Assembly (NCBI GenBank): GCA_020747065.1
Contig: JAGMVK010000004.1
Coordinates: forward strand, 1,550,001 to 1,614,000
Direction of reading: 5' to 3'
Source of the DNA: Cadophora sp. MPI-SDFR-AT-0126
Lineage: Eukaryota; Ascomycota; Leotiomycetes; Helotiales; Ploettnerulaceae
DNA length: 64,000 bases
The translations under genes were made by a program, and so were the position numbers. Under the pieces are notes generated by a model. That model did no database searches. It had not been told where the DNA came from and saw only the letters and a program-made list of their open reading frames with translations. Below, one piece after another: positions 11,129 through 23,202 of the stretch (position 1 is the stretch's first letter; every line of letters begins with the position of its first letter).

Positions 11129-11698
11129 ATGGCTGTCAAGCAAGTTCTCGAACATCCAATCTCCCAGGTTTTGACTAACATAATATATAGTGCTCGGCTC
11201 CAGAGCGCTGCTCCTTTGGACTACGCAACACCATCATTTCCATCCCTGTACTGGCCATACAAAGCAAAGCCCGGAGTCGCCAACTACCTCTACGATACAT
11301 ACGATATCTGGCGTTTCACACTTCTGTGGACGTTGATGATATATGCCATTTGTCATATCGTGGTTGTGGTCTTCGCGGTCCTGATGCAACTTGGAAAGGG
11401 GAAGAAGGCTTGGAAATATGTTTGGACTTTCCCGATCATATATTGTGCCATTGCAGGAGTGGAAGCTTTACTAGCTGGTAGTATTGTCGGATTGATGTCA
11501 GTACACTCTCTCGTCACAGTGTTGATTCTGAATTGTCCAGCATCTTTGCACTATGAAACGAAGCTGATAACGTGTAGTCTCGGCGCTGTATACAACGCAG
11601 GATACTTCAGAATGTCAACCTGGTTTCCATTCATTTGGGCATTAATCAATGTCTTGGTCTTGATAACGTCTTCGTTCTCTATAGAGGGAGGTCTCTGA
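11129..11698 (+). CDS. TMEM170-family integral membrane protein
   Basis: Two exons: 11129..11496 and 11578..11698, 162 aa. The start is the ATG in the context ACCATGGCT. The order of segments is typical of the fungal TMEM170 family: SFPSLYWPYKAKPGVANYLY, a DIWRFTLLWTL membrane helix, two further helices, then LGAVYNAGYFRMSTW and an IWALINVLVLI final helix. Animal TMEM170A acts in shaping ER sheets and the nuclear envelope; the role in fungi is not established. The 81-nt intron is a multiple of three and has no stop, so an unspliced reading adds 27 residues in the middle of the conserved SIVGLILGAVYN region. Splicing there restores the conserved motif. Confidence 0.8.
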   Translation: MAVKQVLEHPISQVLTNIIYSARLQSAAPLDYATPSFPSLYWPYKAKPGVANYLYDTYDIWRFTLLWTLMIYAICHIVVVVFAVLMQLGKGKKAWKYVWTFPIIYCAIAGVEALLAGSIVGLMSVHSLVTVLILNCPASLHYETKLITCSLGAVYNAGYFRMSTWFPFIWALINVLVLITSSFSIEGGL

Positions 11699-11759
11699 AC
11701 GCCCAAGCAAAAGCCGAAATATCTATCTACATACAAGCAGAGACTCGACCAGAAACAAT

Positions 11760-12598
11760 TCAGATCCGCTCAGCCGCTGCCACTACTGGTTCTTTATCTT
11801 CAGAAGAAGCCAAAGTAGGATCAGGCTCCTTCGGTTCGATCTTCCTGATGATTCGAGCGGGGTTTCCAGCAACCACATGGAATGCAGGGACATCCTTGGT
11901 CACGACACTTCCTGCACCGACAGTGACACCTCGACCGATTGTGACATTTGGGCACACGGTGACATTTCCGCCAAACCAGCAATCTTCGCCGACTGTGATG
12001 GTACCTCCAAGCTCAGGTCCTTTGATGCCGTTGCGCAGGAAGGGATCGAGAGGGTGTGTAGCAGCGAAGAAAGAGCAGCCCGGACCAATGAGAGTGCGAG
12101 AGCCGATTGTTATTATGGAGGTATCGAGGAATGTGCAGTTGAAATTGATGTACACACCCTTACCGATTCTGGAAGAATAAGTACGAGATGGTTAGGGTTG
12201 TAGTCTGGACTTACCGAAGATTGGTTCCGTAATCGACTTTGATAGGACCATCGATGTATGCATCATCTTGGAACAGAAGAGCCTCTTCTGCATCAGTGGC
12301 CCCTGGAGGTGGCATAGGTGTCTTGTCATTGATCACGCTGGTCACACGTCAGCATTGGATTCTGAGTTTCTAGCTTCGAGGTTGTGCTATCCTCGCACAA
12401 TGACAATGAAATCTGATTGGGTTCTCACTCTCTCCAGAGTCTCACAAGCTCTCTTCGAGAGGCCTCGCCAGCTTGATTGAACCTATGACATGCGTGATGG
12501 CACCTGTTTCTTTTGGCCGTAATGGTTGGCTCAAAAGCGTGGTACAGTTCCCCGCGTAGCATGCGAGCCTCATTCTCCGCCGCATCAATGTTTTCCAT
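11760..12598 (-). CDS. Maltose/galactoside O-acetyltransferase family (left-handed beta-helix) enzyme
   Basis: Three exons: complement(11760..12168, 12215..12337, 12429..12598), 702 nt, 233 aa. The N-terminal Mac domain is visible (ENEARMLRGELYHAF), followed by hexapeptide-repeat turns of a left-handed beta-helix (IGKGVYINFNC, TIGSRTLIGPG, ITVGEDCWFGGNV, VTIGRGVTVGAGSVVTKDV). The catalytic His is in AATHPLD. The end of the domain, GNPARIIRKI, is canonical. These enzymes move an acetyl group from acetyl-CoA to the 6-hydroxyl of a sugar. The final 20 residues form a variable Ser/Glu-rich tail. It is convergent with the TMEM170-like gene, only about 60 bp between stops. The sugar acceptor is unknown. 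Confidence 0.9.
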
Positions 12599-13055
12599 GG
12601 TTGTAGATTTTCTGACGTGAACGGAAGAAGAAATTGGAAAAGAAATTCTCGATTGCTGCTTTCGGATTTCGAATAGTTTCAGAATAAATACGTCTTTTGA
12701 ATTCACTAGAAGCTAACGTCGGGTTGAATACGACTGCCAAATCCACTAACCTCGAGCCAGCAAGTGGATATCGACAGAGAGAGCAAGGTGGCTGAATGCG
12801 GGATGATTTCCTGCCGAAGTTCAACCGAGCCTCAACGTCCGTCAACTTTCTTGAATCGTCAGCCTCGTCTGAGATATGTGAGCCTGAAATGTGCTTTGTC
12901 CACCACAAAGACTGTTGACAGTCAACCCATTCTTTATTGCATTCCTTTAAGCCGACTGTGTGAATCAATGGGTGAAATCCTTCAGCTCCAGCGATACTAT
13001 TCTACCATGAGTTCCTTCTACTACAACCCCAGTTTATAATCATTTCAACGGAAAC
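12599..13055. other. Divergent promoter region
   Basis: About 460 bp between divergently oriented acetyltransferase and Ste14-like genes. No clear element or small gene seen. Confidence 0.5.
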
Positions 13056-13991
13056 ATGACCTCGGAGAACGGCTCTGCGAATGGTTCAGCGCACCCTTCA
13101 GATATGGAAACCTCGACTAGTTGGACACCTCCTCGTACCAGTATCTTCAATGAAGCTGCGACTCTTATAAACCGTGGTGGACTGGGATCTTCCACCCATT
13201 CCCAAGTGCAGACGAACTCCCAATCGTCAACACCCTCCCAACCTCAACCCCAAGAATTGAACGCCGCCCTCGACATCTACGAGAAGCAGTTCCTCCCAGG
13301 ACAACCCAAGTCGCTCTCCGGAATCGCCATCCGCTCCTTCATCCTCGGTCTCGTGCTCTCCTCAACGCTCTTCCTCTCTGCATACCTCCTCTATACCGGG
13401 CGTCCAATCTGGCGAGCGCCGTTCTTTATTACCATCCTATCGCTTTTCCACTTCCTCGAATTCTACACCACTGCTCGCGCCAACACTTCATCCGCACGAA
13501 TATCCTCCTTCCTCTTCTCCAGTAATGGCTCAGCCTATACAATCGCACACACGACATCCTTCCTCGAAACGCTGCTCTCGCACTACTTCTTCCCAGCCTC
13601 AGTACTGCCCACCTACATCCACTACCCGATCCTCATCCTCGGTCTCTTCATGGTCATAATCGGACAGGTCGTGCGCGCCGTGGCGATGTTAACAGCGGGC
13701 ACGAACTTCAGCCACGTAGTAAAGCACACGAAAGCGCAGAGCCACCAACTCGTCACCACGGGAATCTACAGCGTGTTCCGCCACCCTAGCTATTTCGGCT
13801 TCTTCTGGTGGGGGATAGGCACACAGCTGATATGCGGGAATGTGCTTTCGTTGTTGGGGTATACGGCTGTGTTGTGGAAGTTCTTCGCGAGTAGGATTAG
13901 TGGCGAGGAGGAGTTATTGGTAAAGTTCTTCGGGGACGAGTATAGGGACTATAGACAGAGAACGAGGGTGGGCATTCCTTTTATCAAGTGA
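13056..13991 (+). CDS. ste14: Protein-S-isoprenylcysteine O-methyltransferase (ICMT, Ste14-like)
   Basis: Intronless, 311 aa. The first 75 residues are a Ser/Gln/Thr-rich disordered extension, absent from the shortest family members. Several membrane helices follow (LGLVLSSTLFLSAYLL, a pair around residues 115-140, one at 190-215). The catalytic C-terminal part has TAGTNFSHVV, the FRHPSYFGFFWWGIGTQ motif near residue 240 and the GEEELLVKFFGDEYRDY motif near residue 285, ending RTRVGIPFIK. These carry the SAM-binding His/Arg/Glu residues of the family. ICMT methylates the C-terminal prenylated Cys of Ras, Rho and a-factor-type substrates in the ER membrane. Confidence 0.92.
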   Translation: MTSENGSANGSAHPSDMETSTSWTPPRTSIFNEAATLINRGGLGSSTHSQVQTNSQSSTPSQPQPQELNAALDIYEKQFLPGQPKSLSGIAIRSFILGLVLSSTLFLSAYLLYTGRPIWRAPFFITILSLFHFLEFYTTARANTSSARISSFLFSSNGSAYTIAHTTSFLETLLSHYFFPASVLPTYIHYPILILGLFMVIIGQVVRAVAMLTAGTNFSHVVKHTKAQSHQLVTTGIYSVFRHPSYFGFFWWGIGTQLICGNVLSLLGYTAVLWKFFASRISGEEELLVKFFGDEYRDYRQRTRVGIPFIK

Positions 13992-14576
13992 TATCTGTAC
14001 CTGCTGGTTCGCTGTTACATTTTCTGTTTTTCCATGGCTGCAGGGACGTTGGATTTTTGCATTGGGAGGGCCTCCTGGCATAGCGAAGGATGCAATGTTG
14101 GGTATTGTGATTGAAACTTGGGTCATTGCATTCCGGTCCCATAATTGGTGCCACTTGTCCGAGTGCTAGGGGATATTTTGTTGTATTTTAAGGAGTGCTA
14201 TGAGTAATAAGATGCTACCAAAGCTATAATACCAAGTTCAGTTCTGCTCATTTCGGTATCGCAGCATCTATATCTTCGTTTCTTTGCGAGAGGCAAAAGA
14301 CACATCTTACAACTCCAGAATAAATTGTGTTGGAGCGACAATCGAGCGGATAACATTCAGTGTATAGCCTTGTAAACGCCGACTACAATATGTATGAGAC
14401 TGGAAAAACGGAGAATGCCGAAGCTATGCACCCAGTAACTATGCTGAAAAGAAAAGGGTATGAAAAACCAACTCCGGTACTTTGGTCGTGCGATGCAAAG
14501 CGGGACCATTCTATGCTTTACTCGATGCAGAATGCTGATGCTGCTGCCATGCTGATGCGTGCCCAAAAATAAATGC
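13992..14576. other. Convergent 3' region
   Basis: About 585 bp between the ends of the ICMT and CLC genes. AT-rich, probably UTRs. Nothing else recognised. Confidence 0.5.
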
Positions 14577-17500
14577 TCACATATACCCATCCCGGTCTTC
14601 CAACTCTCGCATGTATTTCACGAATGTTTTCTTGTGAGTCTGCATCTCGTAAGCATAAACGGGCAAGTTCCAGGGAGAATGTAGGCTCACCATTCCGGCA
14701 TATTTGCCATCTCGTGTGACACAGATGTATCTCAATCCAAGCTTGACGAAACATTCGTAGACCAGATCCATTGGTGACTGAATATCCAACGCAAGAGGCG
14801 CCTAGCCACCAGTTAGGTCATCGTGTTAAAAAAAAACATCTGGAATACTTACTGGATCGATGTATGACGAGAAGTCAGTAGGATCAGACGTCGCTTCATC
14901 GTCGGAGTCGTCAAAACTCGCCACCTTTGCCATCAGACATAAGCTTTCGGCCTCGTCCTCCAAATTGTCCAAGGCATACTCCAGATCCGGGGCTGGAATC
15001 AGTCCAACGAGGACTTCGTCTCTAATAATAGGCAGGCCGCCATCTACTTCACCGGCTTGGTGAAGAAGTTCCAGCTTCCGGCGAAGACTGCTTGCTGATA
15101 CTAGCGGTGAGCTGGTAATATCGATGATTCTCTCGCGGCGAACACGAGGCAATATGTCTGCCAAATCCGAGGTAAAGATCGGCTTGTGTTTGTTATTCAA
15201 AAATGGGTAGGAGTTGAGGTTCGTGAGCAAGTCCTATGGAGATTAGCAGACGATTTTCCAATCAAGACTCAGTCATCTTACATAAATACTAAGTGGCTCC
15301 ATGAAGTCGGCAGTCCATTTCGATACTAGAATTGCCAAAGAGAATGGCAAAACGTAATCGAGGCTACCAGTCAGTTCGAACAAAATGACAACCAAGGTGA
15401 CTGATAATCTAGTAACGCCACACATTGTTGAGCCAGCCGCAATGAGTGCATATACACCAGGGGTGATACACGATTGCCCAGTGACGTGCGCTGCGCAGTT
15501 TCCAAATATGGGCGACGTTGGGAATCGAAGTACAACCCACTGAATCAAGTGCCCAATCAGCCGGCCACCAAGACCGCCGACAACCATCGATGGCACGTAT
15601 ATTCCAGCGGGGACTTTCTGTGCAAATTATCAGAATTTTTTGTAAAGAAATTCAAGTAGGTTCCACAAGACTTACAATGCCGAAGGTGATAATCGTGAGA
15701 ATTCCTTTGATGATGAAAGCGATTGCTAGACTTCCAACAACTGGTAGTATTTCATCCATGTCAGTAGGGCAGAGTCCTAGGTCATCTGGCTTGTTTATGT
15801 CACATGGACTGGCCAGGTTGAAGAGCAATTTTGCCACAGGAACCTTCGTATATGGATTCCAGTAGCTGACGATACCGGTGATGAAAGCAACCAAGATGAC
15901 CTCAACAATCGGTTTTTTCTTCATGATGGGTATCTTTCGAAAGGATTTGGCCCACGAGCGCGATGCCTTGATGAAGATCGCTCCAGCAGCTCCTCCAAGA
16001 ATCCCAACGATGATGAATGCCGCGATTTCGAAGAACTCCCAGTCTGTCAAATAACGGACCTCGAACATCACAATCTTGTTGGTCCCGTATGGATTGAGGA
16101 ATTTCAGAGACAGAGCCGCAGTTATGCAGCAGAAAAAGGTTCGGAACAAGGTCTTGGCTGGGAAGAAGTAGGCCACTTCTTCAAGACAAAAGAGGATACC
16201 GCCTATGGGAGCTCCAAATGCTACGGCAATACCTGCGGCGGCGGCGGCTGAAAGTACCTCTCTCCGTTTTGCATCGTTTTTGTCATATTTCGAGAACAGA
16301 CGACATGCAACATTGCCGACACAAGTGGCTATATGGACGAATGGCCCTTCTTTACCTAAGCTAAGACCCGATGCAACACTTAATATGAGGGCGAGTGTCT
16401 TGATGATAAGTGTTTTCAAACCCAAGAATCCATGGAGAACGAAACCGCTGAGTATAACACGGACTTCAGCTACCCCGGAACCAGCAGCTGAGTAATAGAC
16501 CATGGGAGGGGTCGAGGTCTCATCGGAAACCAGATCTGGAGTGGCTGCTCTATCATCTCCATCATCTTGGGTGGGGTTGGGCTGAGTTGATAAAGCTGCT
16601 AGGTTCTCATCAAGGGTCGAGATGTGGTACGTTGAAGGAACAATAGTTTTGGTTGTGAGTGTCAATAGACACGATAGAGTCGAGAATAAAACAACCAAGC
16701 AAACAAAAATGCCAAATTCCACAATTTGCTCGCTAACACCCGGGATCTGGACGAAGTTGGACCATGATTCCCAAGCCGAGCAACGATCTCCATCTGGGCA
16801 GCAGTGCTAGAAATCGAGTTAGTGAAATCTACACCCAAGATAAGCATTGTTGACAAAGAAAAGTATCCCTTCTGGACTTCATCTTATAGTCATCGAAATT
16901 CGGTTAATTAGAGTTGGAGAAAAGGGTGGTAGTGTGACGGGTTTGGACTTCCCAGGTTTCTGACCGCTTATGTACAGGGAAAGGGAACAAATGTGCAAGA
17001 CTTGCCTTCTCACTAATCAAGAACCCAGCCGAACAATAGCCATCCTTCCAGTCAAATACTGGAGCTTCGGATATGTCCACTACATATGCAATGACTGCTG
17101 TAAAGAAGCCGACCACAGCACTCAAAATCCAGCCTTGAACTCCGTCAAATGTTGACTTTATCCGCCCTCGTAGGTCCGTTCGGCCTCGGAGAGCCTTGAG
17201 TCGGTAGGCGTCTGCTATGCTGTCGTGAACCCAGTCCGTAGAAGTAAATTGATCATACCAAACTCGATCGTCGGGGTAGAGAGAGATTTTGGACTCTTGC
17301 ATAGAGTCTCTGTGCTTCCGGTCTGTTTTCAATGCCGTAACCAAACGCTGGCCCCATGATCCAGCGCGGCTGTGATGTCGAGAGGCTCGCAGACTTCCTT
17401 CAGAGTATATGTTAGCATCTGAAGCTATGGGATGTGAGCGATCGGCCATACCGTTGATACTCTGGTGACTCGAGAGCCGAGGAAGCCTGGTCTGTTCCGC

Positions 17501-17716
17501 TGTTGACTGGTGTCGAATCCTGGACCGTCCTGCGCTAGGTAGTAGAGGAGTTCTCTCGTCAGACAAATTGCTCTGACTGCGTTTCAATCCAGTCCTCCGA
17601 GATGTAGGTGAGGGCGGCGACGAAGAGTCTGCGGACTCTGGGAATGCTTGGGTCATGGTCAAGTTGTCGGGAAGATGGCCTGAACGACCTGACCCGGAGT
17701 GTTGAGGGCGAGACAT
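14577..17716 (-). CDS. CLC-family chloride/proton antiporter with CBS domains
   Basis: Five exons: complement(14577..14801, 14853..15233, 15282..15617, 15676..16806, 17006..17716), all introns phase 0, 2784 nt, 927 aa. The first ~190 residues are a disordered cytosolic region, then ILSAVVGFFTAVIAYVVD begins the channel domain. Landmarks are GSGVAEVRV (the GSGIPE site variant), GKEGPFVH with the gating Glu, LFCLEEVAYF with the proton-pathway Glu, AGIYVPSMVVGG and a C-terminal pair of CBS domains. Having both glutamates points to Cl-/H+ exchange on an endomembrane rather than a channel. The first intron (16807-17005) has a GC donor (GAGAAG|GCAAGT); using it joins ISEK to HCCPDGDRC in frame. A tiny extra exon inside this 199-nt intron cannot be excluded. 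Confidence 0.92.
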
Positions 17717-19004
17717 ACTGGACAACAAGGACTACATGCTGTGTCGCGTAGATTTGGACGTACTCGTGCTTCTTGTAAACAGAAGTGGGATCTTGAGCTG
17801 TGGTGGGGGGAAGATGAGCATATTAAGCTTTAGGAAGGCATCGACGGTGGAGTGGAGTCAGCCTTGAGCCCCCTCTGTCTTCCCTGCAAGAAGTGTGGCA
17901 TCCTCTATCAAAGACATTCTGTTTATTTACCTTTCCATCCAACGCCTTCCAGAATGTCCCATCCGTATTGTGAATCAAACACGGGAATGGAGGGGGGCGA
18001 TGAGTGCGTAAATATTGTAAGTTACCTCCTGGGCTGGCGTCTGTGAGAGGTAGAAATGAACCTATTGTCGTCTGACAACAGCGCTGGCTGGCCAGTTGGA
18101 ATGCAGTGCTACCGACGGTGTGCAGCAGTCGTGTGCTACGCCCAAGAAGGTCTGGGGTGCCCCATGTGATGGCGGTGGAACATCACGAGGGATGTTCTTA
18201 CGGGCTTTGACTACTTGGCTTGGTCATGCTAAAAGATGCGAAGTCCGCGTCTTCCGAGAACTGCGAACCCTCCAGGAGAGGACAAACATAAGGTAAATAC
18301 TTAATATTAGCGCTGTAGCCGCAGAAAGAGACTGTTGATGTATTGACTACGTAAGGTAAGTACAAGTACTTGGTGACCGGAACCCGCTGGAGAGACCCTG
18401 AACCATTGCCGAAAATCAGGGTATTCCACCCCCGAAGCGAGGTGGTTTTTAGCGTGCTTGCCACTATGCATTAGGTCAATGACAGGCAGGGGTGTTACTG
18501 GAATGAGCTGGACAACACTTCTTCATGCTCCATTGCTGTTTGTTTGCTGTGAAGCGACATGTGTGGTTTTGAACTCCTGTAATTAATGAGGTATTCTTAG
18601 TGGTAGGACGTAAAAATTGTATATTCGCTATCTATGTACTGCCGCCTTATGGAGGGTACATACTTACGGAGGTAGGAAACAAAAGACTGCAATCTCGAGA
18701 AAGAAATTTCCACTACTTGCGGCCTCTACCAAGCTGAGCCAAGCTCTTACAAATGACGGATACTTTTATAGACGAAGAGTTCAGCTACTTCGAACAGGAA
18801 TAATGTACAGTAGATGTCCGTGTGGCTTCTAGGTATTTCTGCAAAATTCAGGGTTCTCTAACAAATCATCGTTCGCTATTACAGGGTTTTACTTCCCAAA
18901 CAAGTAAGACTGTGGCAAAGTGCACAGATAGCGAATGTACATTTTGCACGAAAGTACCCGGACTTAGTACGAAGTAAGTACTGTATCATTGTCGTAAAGC
19001 CAGC
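17717..19004. other. Intergenic, divergent promoters
   Basis: About 1.3 kb between the CLC gene and the SGNH esterase gene. Several direct and inverted variants of GGTAAGTACAAGTAC-like sequence occur around 18290-18385 and 18950-18990, but no gene or mobile element was recognised. Confidence 0.4.
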
Positions 19005-20066
19005 ATGGCGAACCACAAAATTCCCCAGTTTATCCTCCTTGGAGATTCAATTCTCCAATTTTCGAGCTACCTCCCTCACGGTGCCTCCTTTGGAGCTGGT
19101 CTAGCAGAACGTAAGTCAATATCTTTCAGCTTACCCTCCACGTCTAACCCACCACATTCGCACCCTCCATTCGCTGCCCTCCAGGTGAGACCCAAGCTGA
19201 CCATACTCGAAAGATTGCATGCGAAGACTGGATGTCATCAATCGAGGCTTAGTATTAGCAACCCTAACAAATTCACCCCTCCATCACAGAATACTGAGAA
19301 AGTATCCAGAGTGGGTACAACACAGCGAATGTGCTGGTTATCCTTGAGGATCTCATTCCATCCACAGCAGCTGCCAAGGTCGATTACTTGGTAAGTGCAT
19401 CGGCTTGTCCCAATCCAGCTTGAAATGATATACTCGCATATCGGATACTCTCTTTGCACAACCAATGAGTTTCAGCGAAGTAATTTGAGAAATGATCGTG
19501 AAGTTCTTGCGAAGGGACCTGATTGTCTATAGCTATTACTGCTCGGCTCAAATGATTCTTGTCTTCCAAGCAGTCCCTCCAAGCAGCATGTGGCGTCAGA
19601 AAAATACCGAGAGAACCTGAGGACAATCCTCAGCCATCCCTCCATCACGGCACACAGCCCAAAGATCCTTCTTGTCACTCCTCCACCAGTCAATGAGGTC
19701 CATCTTCAAGAAAATGACTTCGCCAAAGGCTACTCAGCCCTTACTCGCGTCCAGAAAGTCACTGTCCAATATGCCGATGTCGTCCGTGAGCTGGCTACAG
19801 AGTTCAAAAACAAGAACGTTGTACTGGTTGATCTTTGGACAGCCTTGATGAAGGAGGGTGCTAGGCTCACTCCGGACTATAAGGACGACGGCAAGATGAT
19901 TGGCACGCTGGATAAAGGTGACAATGCCGGCCTTCGAACTCTTTTGCTCGACGGACTGCATCTCACTGCTGCTGGTTACAAAGTCTTCTTGAATGAAGTA
20001 CTTCCTTTCGTTGGTCCAGAATGGGCTCAAGAATCGGAGCTTAATCCCAAATGGGTCTTTCCGTAA
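19005..20066 (+). CDS. SGNH/GDSL esterase, isoamyl-acetate hydrolase (Iah1)-like
   Basis: Four exons: 19005..19110, 19214..19251, 19310..19390, 19533..20066; 759 nt, 252 aa. Block I is FILLGDSILQF with the nucleophile Ser, block II LDVINRGLSGYNT, block III LLLGSNDSCLP (GxND, oxyanion hole) and block V LLLDGLHLTAAGY with the catalytic Asp-x-x-His. Length and order match Iah1, a cytosolic esterase acting on short acetate esters. Exon 2 is only 38 nt; its acceptor (CGAAAG) is weak and was chosen because it alone gives the conserved LDVINRG frame without a stop. The last intron is 142 nt. Some relatives extend beyond the stop used here through a possible GTAAGT donor at 20063. Confidence 0.85.
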
Positions 20067-21261
20067 GTCTTATGTAAAAGCAACAACGTAAAATCTCACT
20101 AACAATACAAGTCACTGGAGTGTTGCTCCTAGAATCGATTTAAATCAGAGACATATCAGTCCATAGCCGAAACGAGAAAAGGAGGGACAAAGGTCTGCGT
20201 TAATGGAACTTCAGCCACCGTGTCGCTACATTGCGTTTCTCATAATACAAAATCAATAGATCACAGTATTCATATTTAACTTTGATAGTTTCATCTTTTT
20301 GAACTTATAAAACTCCAATGATGGCTCCATACAGCTGCCGTGACATCCCTGCATAAATTCCGGGGAGCGACTCGACAGGCTTTAGGCTAGTCCCATAGAC
20401 ATCATTTCCGTACTTCACAAGCCTGCATCAAGAACAACAAGAACATTCTGCTCCGCTCCTCACGCATCCATGTAACTTTCGTACCGCCAACGCCTACGCC
20501 TCTCATATAGAATCAGACCAGAACCCCGCCTCTCCGTGCTGCCAGTGATCGCCGAGCTCGCGTCCACTTTCACTGCTACAACATATCTACATCCATCGAG
20601 GTAAAACATCAACAGCAAGGTCCTTGTTCTCCCACTTTGGTGCCGCTTCCAGCCCCCATATCACCCCTCTTGACGATTTTCCACCATTCGTAACGATATC
20701 ATAAACTGCTTGGCAGATCTGTCCCCCACTTTCTCCAGCCAGGAGACGGTACTTGTTCAAGGCCCTCGCCCACCGCGAATTCGAACCGTAGCGTACAACT
20801 TGCGGACGTCTTTGCTGCCTGAAGCTCCATAGACCTCCCGCGGTCACAGAAGCTCGTAGTGACCGACGGTCGAAGGTCGATGCGGTGGGGAGGCCAGAAT
20901 CGTGAATATCGTCGGCAAACGAGGGATAGAGCCAGGAAGGGCTACATTGGGCTGGATACACGCGTTGGAGCTTGTCAATCTTTTGTCCGGACGGAAACGA
21001 CTCAAAAGCTACGGGAACCACATAATTTAGCAAGTTGGAGGATCATTTTGAGGACTACAACAAATCAAGGGTTCTGCTATCTTCGTTCGGGAAATACAGT
21101 ACCACACCAGCGATCGTTCCCTGCCTGAACAGGCAGATACGGTTTCATACTCCTTCGAGAAACCTTAAATAATTTGGTTGATATTATCTCGGAACTCTCT
21201 GGTCACGATCCTGAAGACTATCACCGCTTTCCTTGTGTCTGGCAGGCAAAGGGGGTTGGGC
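20067..21261. other. Intergenic / 5' region of next gene
   Basis: About 1.2 kb. A long minus-strand frame (20587-21033) has no family features and low plausibility. CT-rich stretches near 20440-20580 suggest a promoter and leader for the gene at 21262. Confidence 0.4.
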
Positions 21262-23202
21262 ATGGATTCACAGTTTACCGCTACTCGAGAAGACTTATAC
21301 CATGTTCAGATGGACGTCAAGCATGTCCAAGCTGTACAAATCAACCATGCTGACCGCCTCTTGAGATTAGAAAGACGACAAGCCGATGATGCTGCTCTCA
21401 AATCTGTTTGGGGTCCCAGTCCGCCATTCCCTGGTATCCTGAGTGGCACCCCACAACATGGTAAGTCATTCGCCCACCCCAGATAACACATAGCTAAAAT
21501 TCTGTCAGGTCCAGTTCATAATCCCTCGGCCGATGTTTTTGACGACTTTGATGATGAGCAAGGACAGAATCTTTTAGGAAGTCTACAACTGGAAGCCGAT
21601 GAAGAACCAGTCAGACGTGGTGCGTCCAGAGCAAACAGTGTACGATTCGATGTCAGCGCCTTGCAAGGATCAAATTGGGCAGCAGGTTCACGAAATTCTG
21701 GAGAATTTGCACCAACTCGACCCAACAGCGGATTTGGAAGTCATTCCATGACGGAGCGATCCCTATCTCACAAATCCGATGGGAGACATAGCTCAGCAGG
21801 CCACTCGGTGCACTCGATGCATTCCGCCTCCGGACGGACAAGTAGCTTAGGATTAGATACCAATTTCATGATCGGGGGCCAGGATGACGATTCGCCGCTC
21901 GAAACTCCTGACCCCCCTCCAGGATTGTTCATTCTGGGACCTGTGCCCTCTATCATCCGATGTTGGCTGACCACCAACTTCTCACATAATGCACTCCTCT
22001 ACGCCGCTGTATGTACAGGTTCTCGGAGATCAATTCTGGACTACAGCCTTGTGAAGGATCTAGGATTGGCAGACCAAATCCACAAGAGCTCAAATGGCCG
22101 ATATACAATTAAAGTTCCAGTTTACCTTCCCGAAGCGGTTATCACACAGCCTACTTCCAGATCCAACAGCCCAGCTCCACAGCTCCCAGCTCTCTCGGCC
22201 GACTTTGAGATTGTCGGAATGAATCAACGGGGTATTTCGGACCGAAAGAAGATTCGAGTTTTCCTCGGCAGTGATACTCTTCGAGCCCACAATGCAGATA
22301 TCTTACTATCTCAGAATGTCATGGTTCTTTACGGTGATGATCGCAACAAGCTCTCGGTTCCATTCGTCAGACCTGAAGACGAGAATATGTTCAAGAATTT
22401 GATGACGACGAACGTGCTGCCAGAGAAGAATGAGTTGAAAGCCACCGCGCCATCGTTTACTCCCACAGAATCTAAACCGAGCATTGAGCCGACTCCTGAC
22501 GCTATCAGCTCTGCTTTGGCAGCTGGTGCTGAAAGCGTGGCGAGCTCAAGCAGCCACAAGATCCTCACGCCAACCGAGTTCGAGTCACCTTTCAATGCCT
22601 CTTTTGTCACCAATGGCAATCCTCGTGAGAGAGCTTCAAGTGTGAAGTTAGCAAATGCAGTTGTGAATGGCAGTGTTACCGAATCAGAGAAGCACCGCAC
22701 GTTGGAAAGTGTCGCGATCGAGCCCGAGTCTTCAGATCCTACTACCTCCGATTCAGCTCGTCGTGAATCCTCGGGCGGAATTTGGGGATCCTGGCGTCAG
22801 TCAGGCTCCATAACCGGCAGCGAGACCGAATCAACCAGCGGTTATCAACGAGCAACAAGAGGAGCAAGAAGCATGAAGGTTCTTAAACCTTCATCCAAGC
22901 CAGCAGCGACAGCAGCGACAGCGCCTGCAGTTCCAATTCGTTCTACGTCCGCTGCTCGCACAAACACAACGAACGACCCCCCACCACCTTCTCGTCCATC
23001 CGCCGAATTGAGACGAAGGAGCCAAGCCAGCGGAACTGAGAATGTTCCCCTGCGGTGGGAGGGCAAGCGGACCAGTTCGGAAGAGCACAAAGCCACACAC
23101 AGCATAGCTACGGTCCCACGATCGTCGAATCCCATTGGTGGTGCCTCTGCTTTTGCGTGGATGAATCCGAGTAAGCCAAAGGCGTTCGCTACAGCGGAGT
23201 AG
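21262..23202 (+). CDS. Conserved-looking fungal protein of unknown function
   Basis: Two exons: 21262..21460 and 21509..23202; 1893 nt, 630 aa. Residues 5-45 form a short coiled coil (EDLYHVQMDVKHVQAVQ, then a Leu/Arg heptad run). A disordered region follows up to about residue 200. A compact domain lies at about 205-375 (GLFILGPVPSIIRCWLTTN to NKLSVPFVRPEDENMFKNL), with a beta-rich pattern and a short Ser/Pro insertion. The last 250 residues are Ser/Thr/Ala-rich with low complexity, including an ATAATAPAVPIRS segment. I do not recognise a named domain. The central module resembles an aspartyl-protease-like beta fold in its strand pattern, but I see no DTG/DSG catalytic motif, so I do not assign it. 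Confidence 0.8.

Noticed and set aside
20587..21033. Minus-strand ORF of 148 codons
   Set aside because: No domain, unusual composition and overlap with the likely leader of the gene at 21262.
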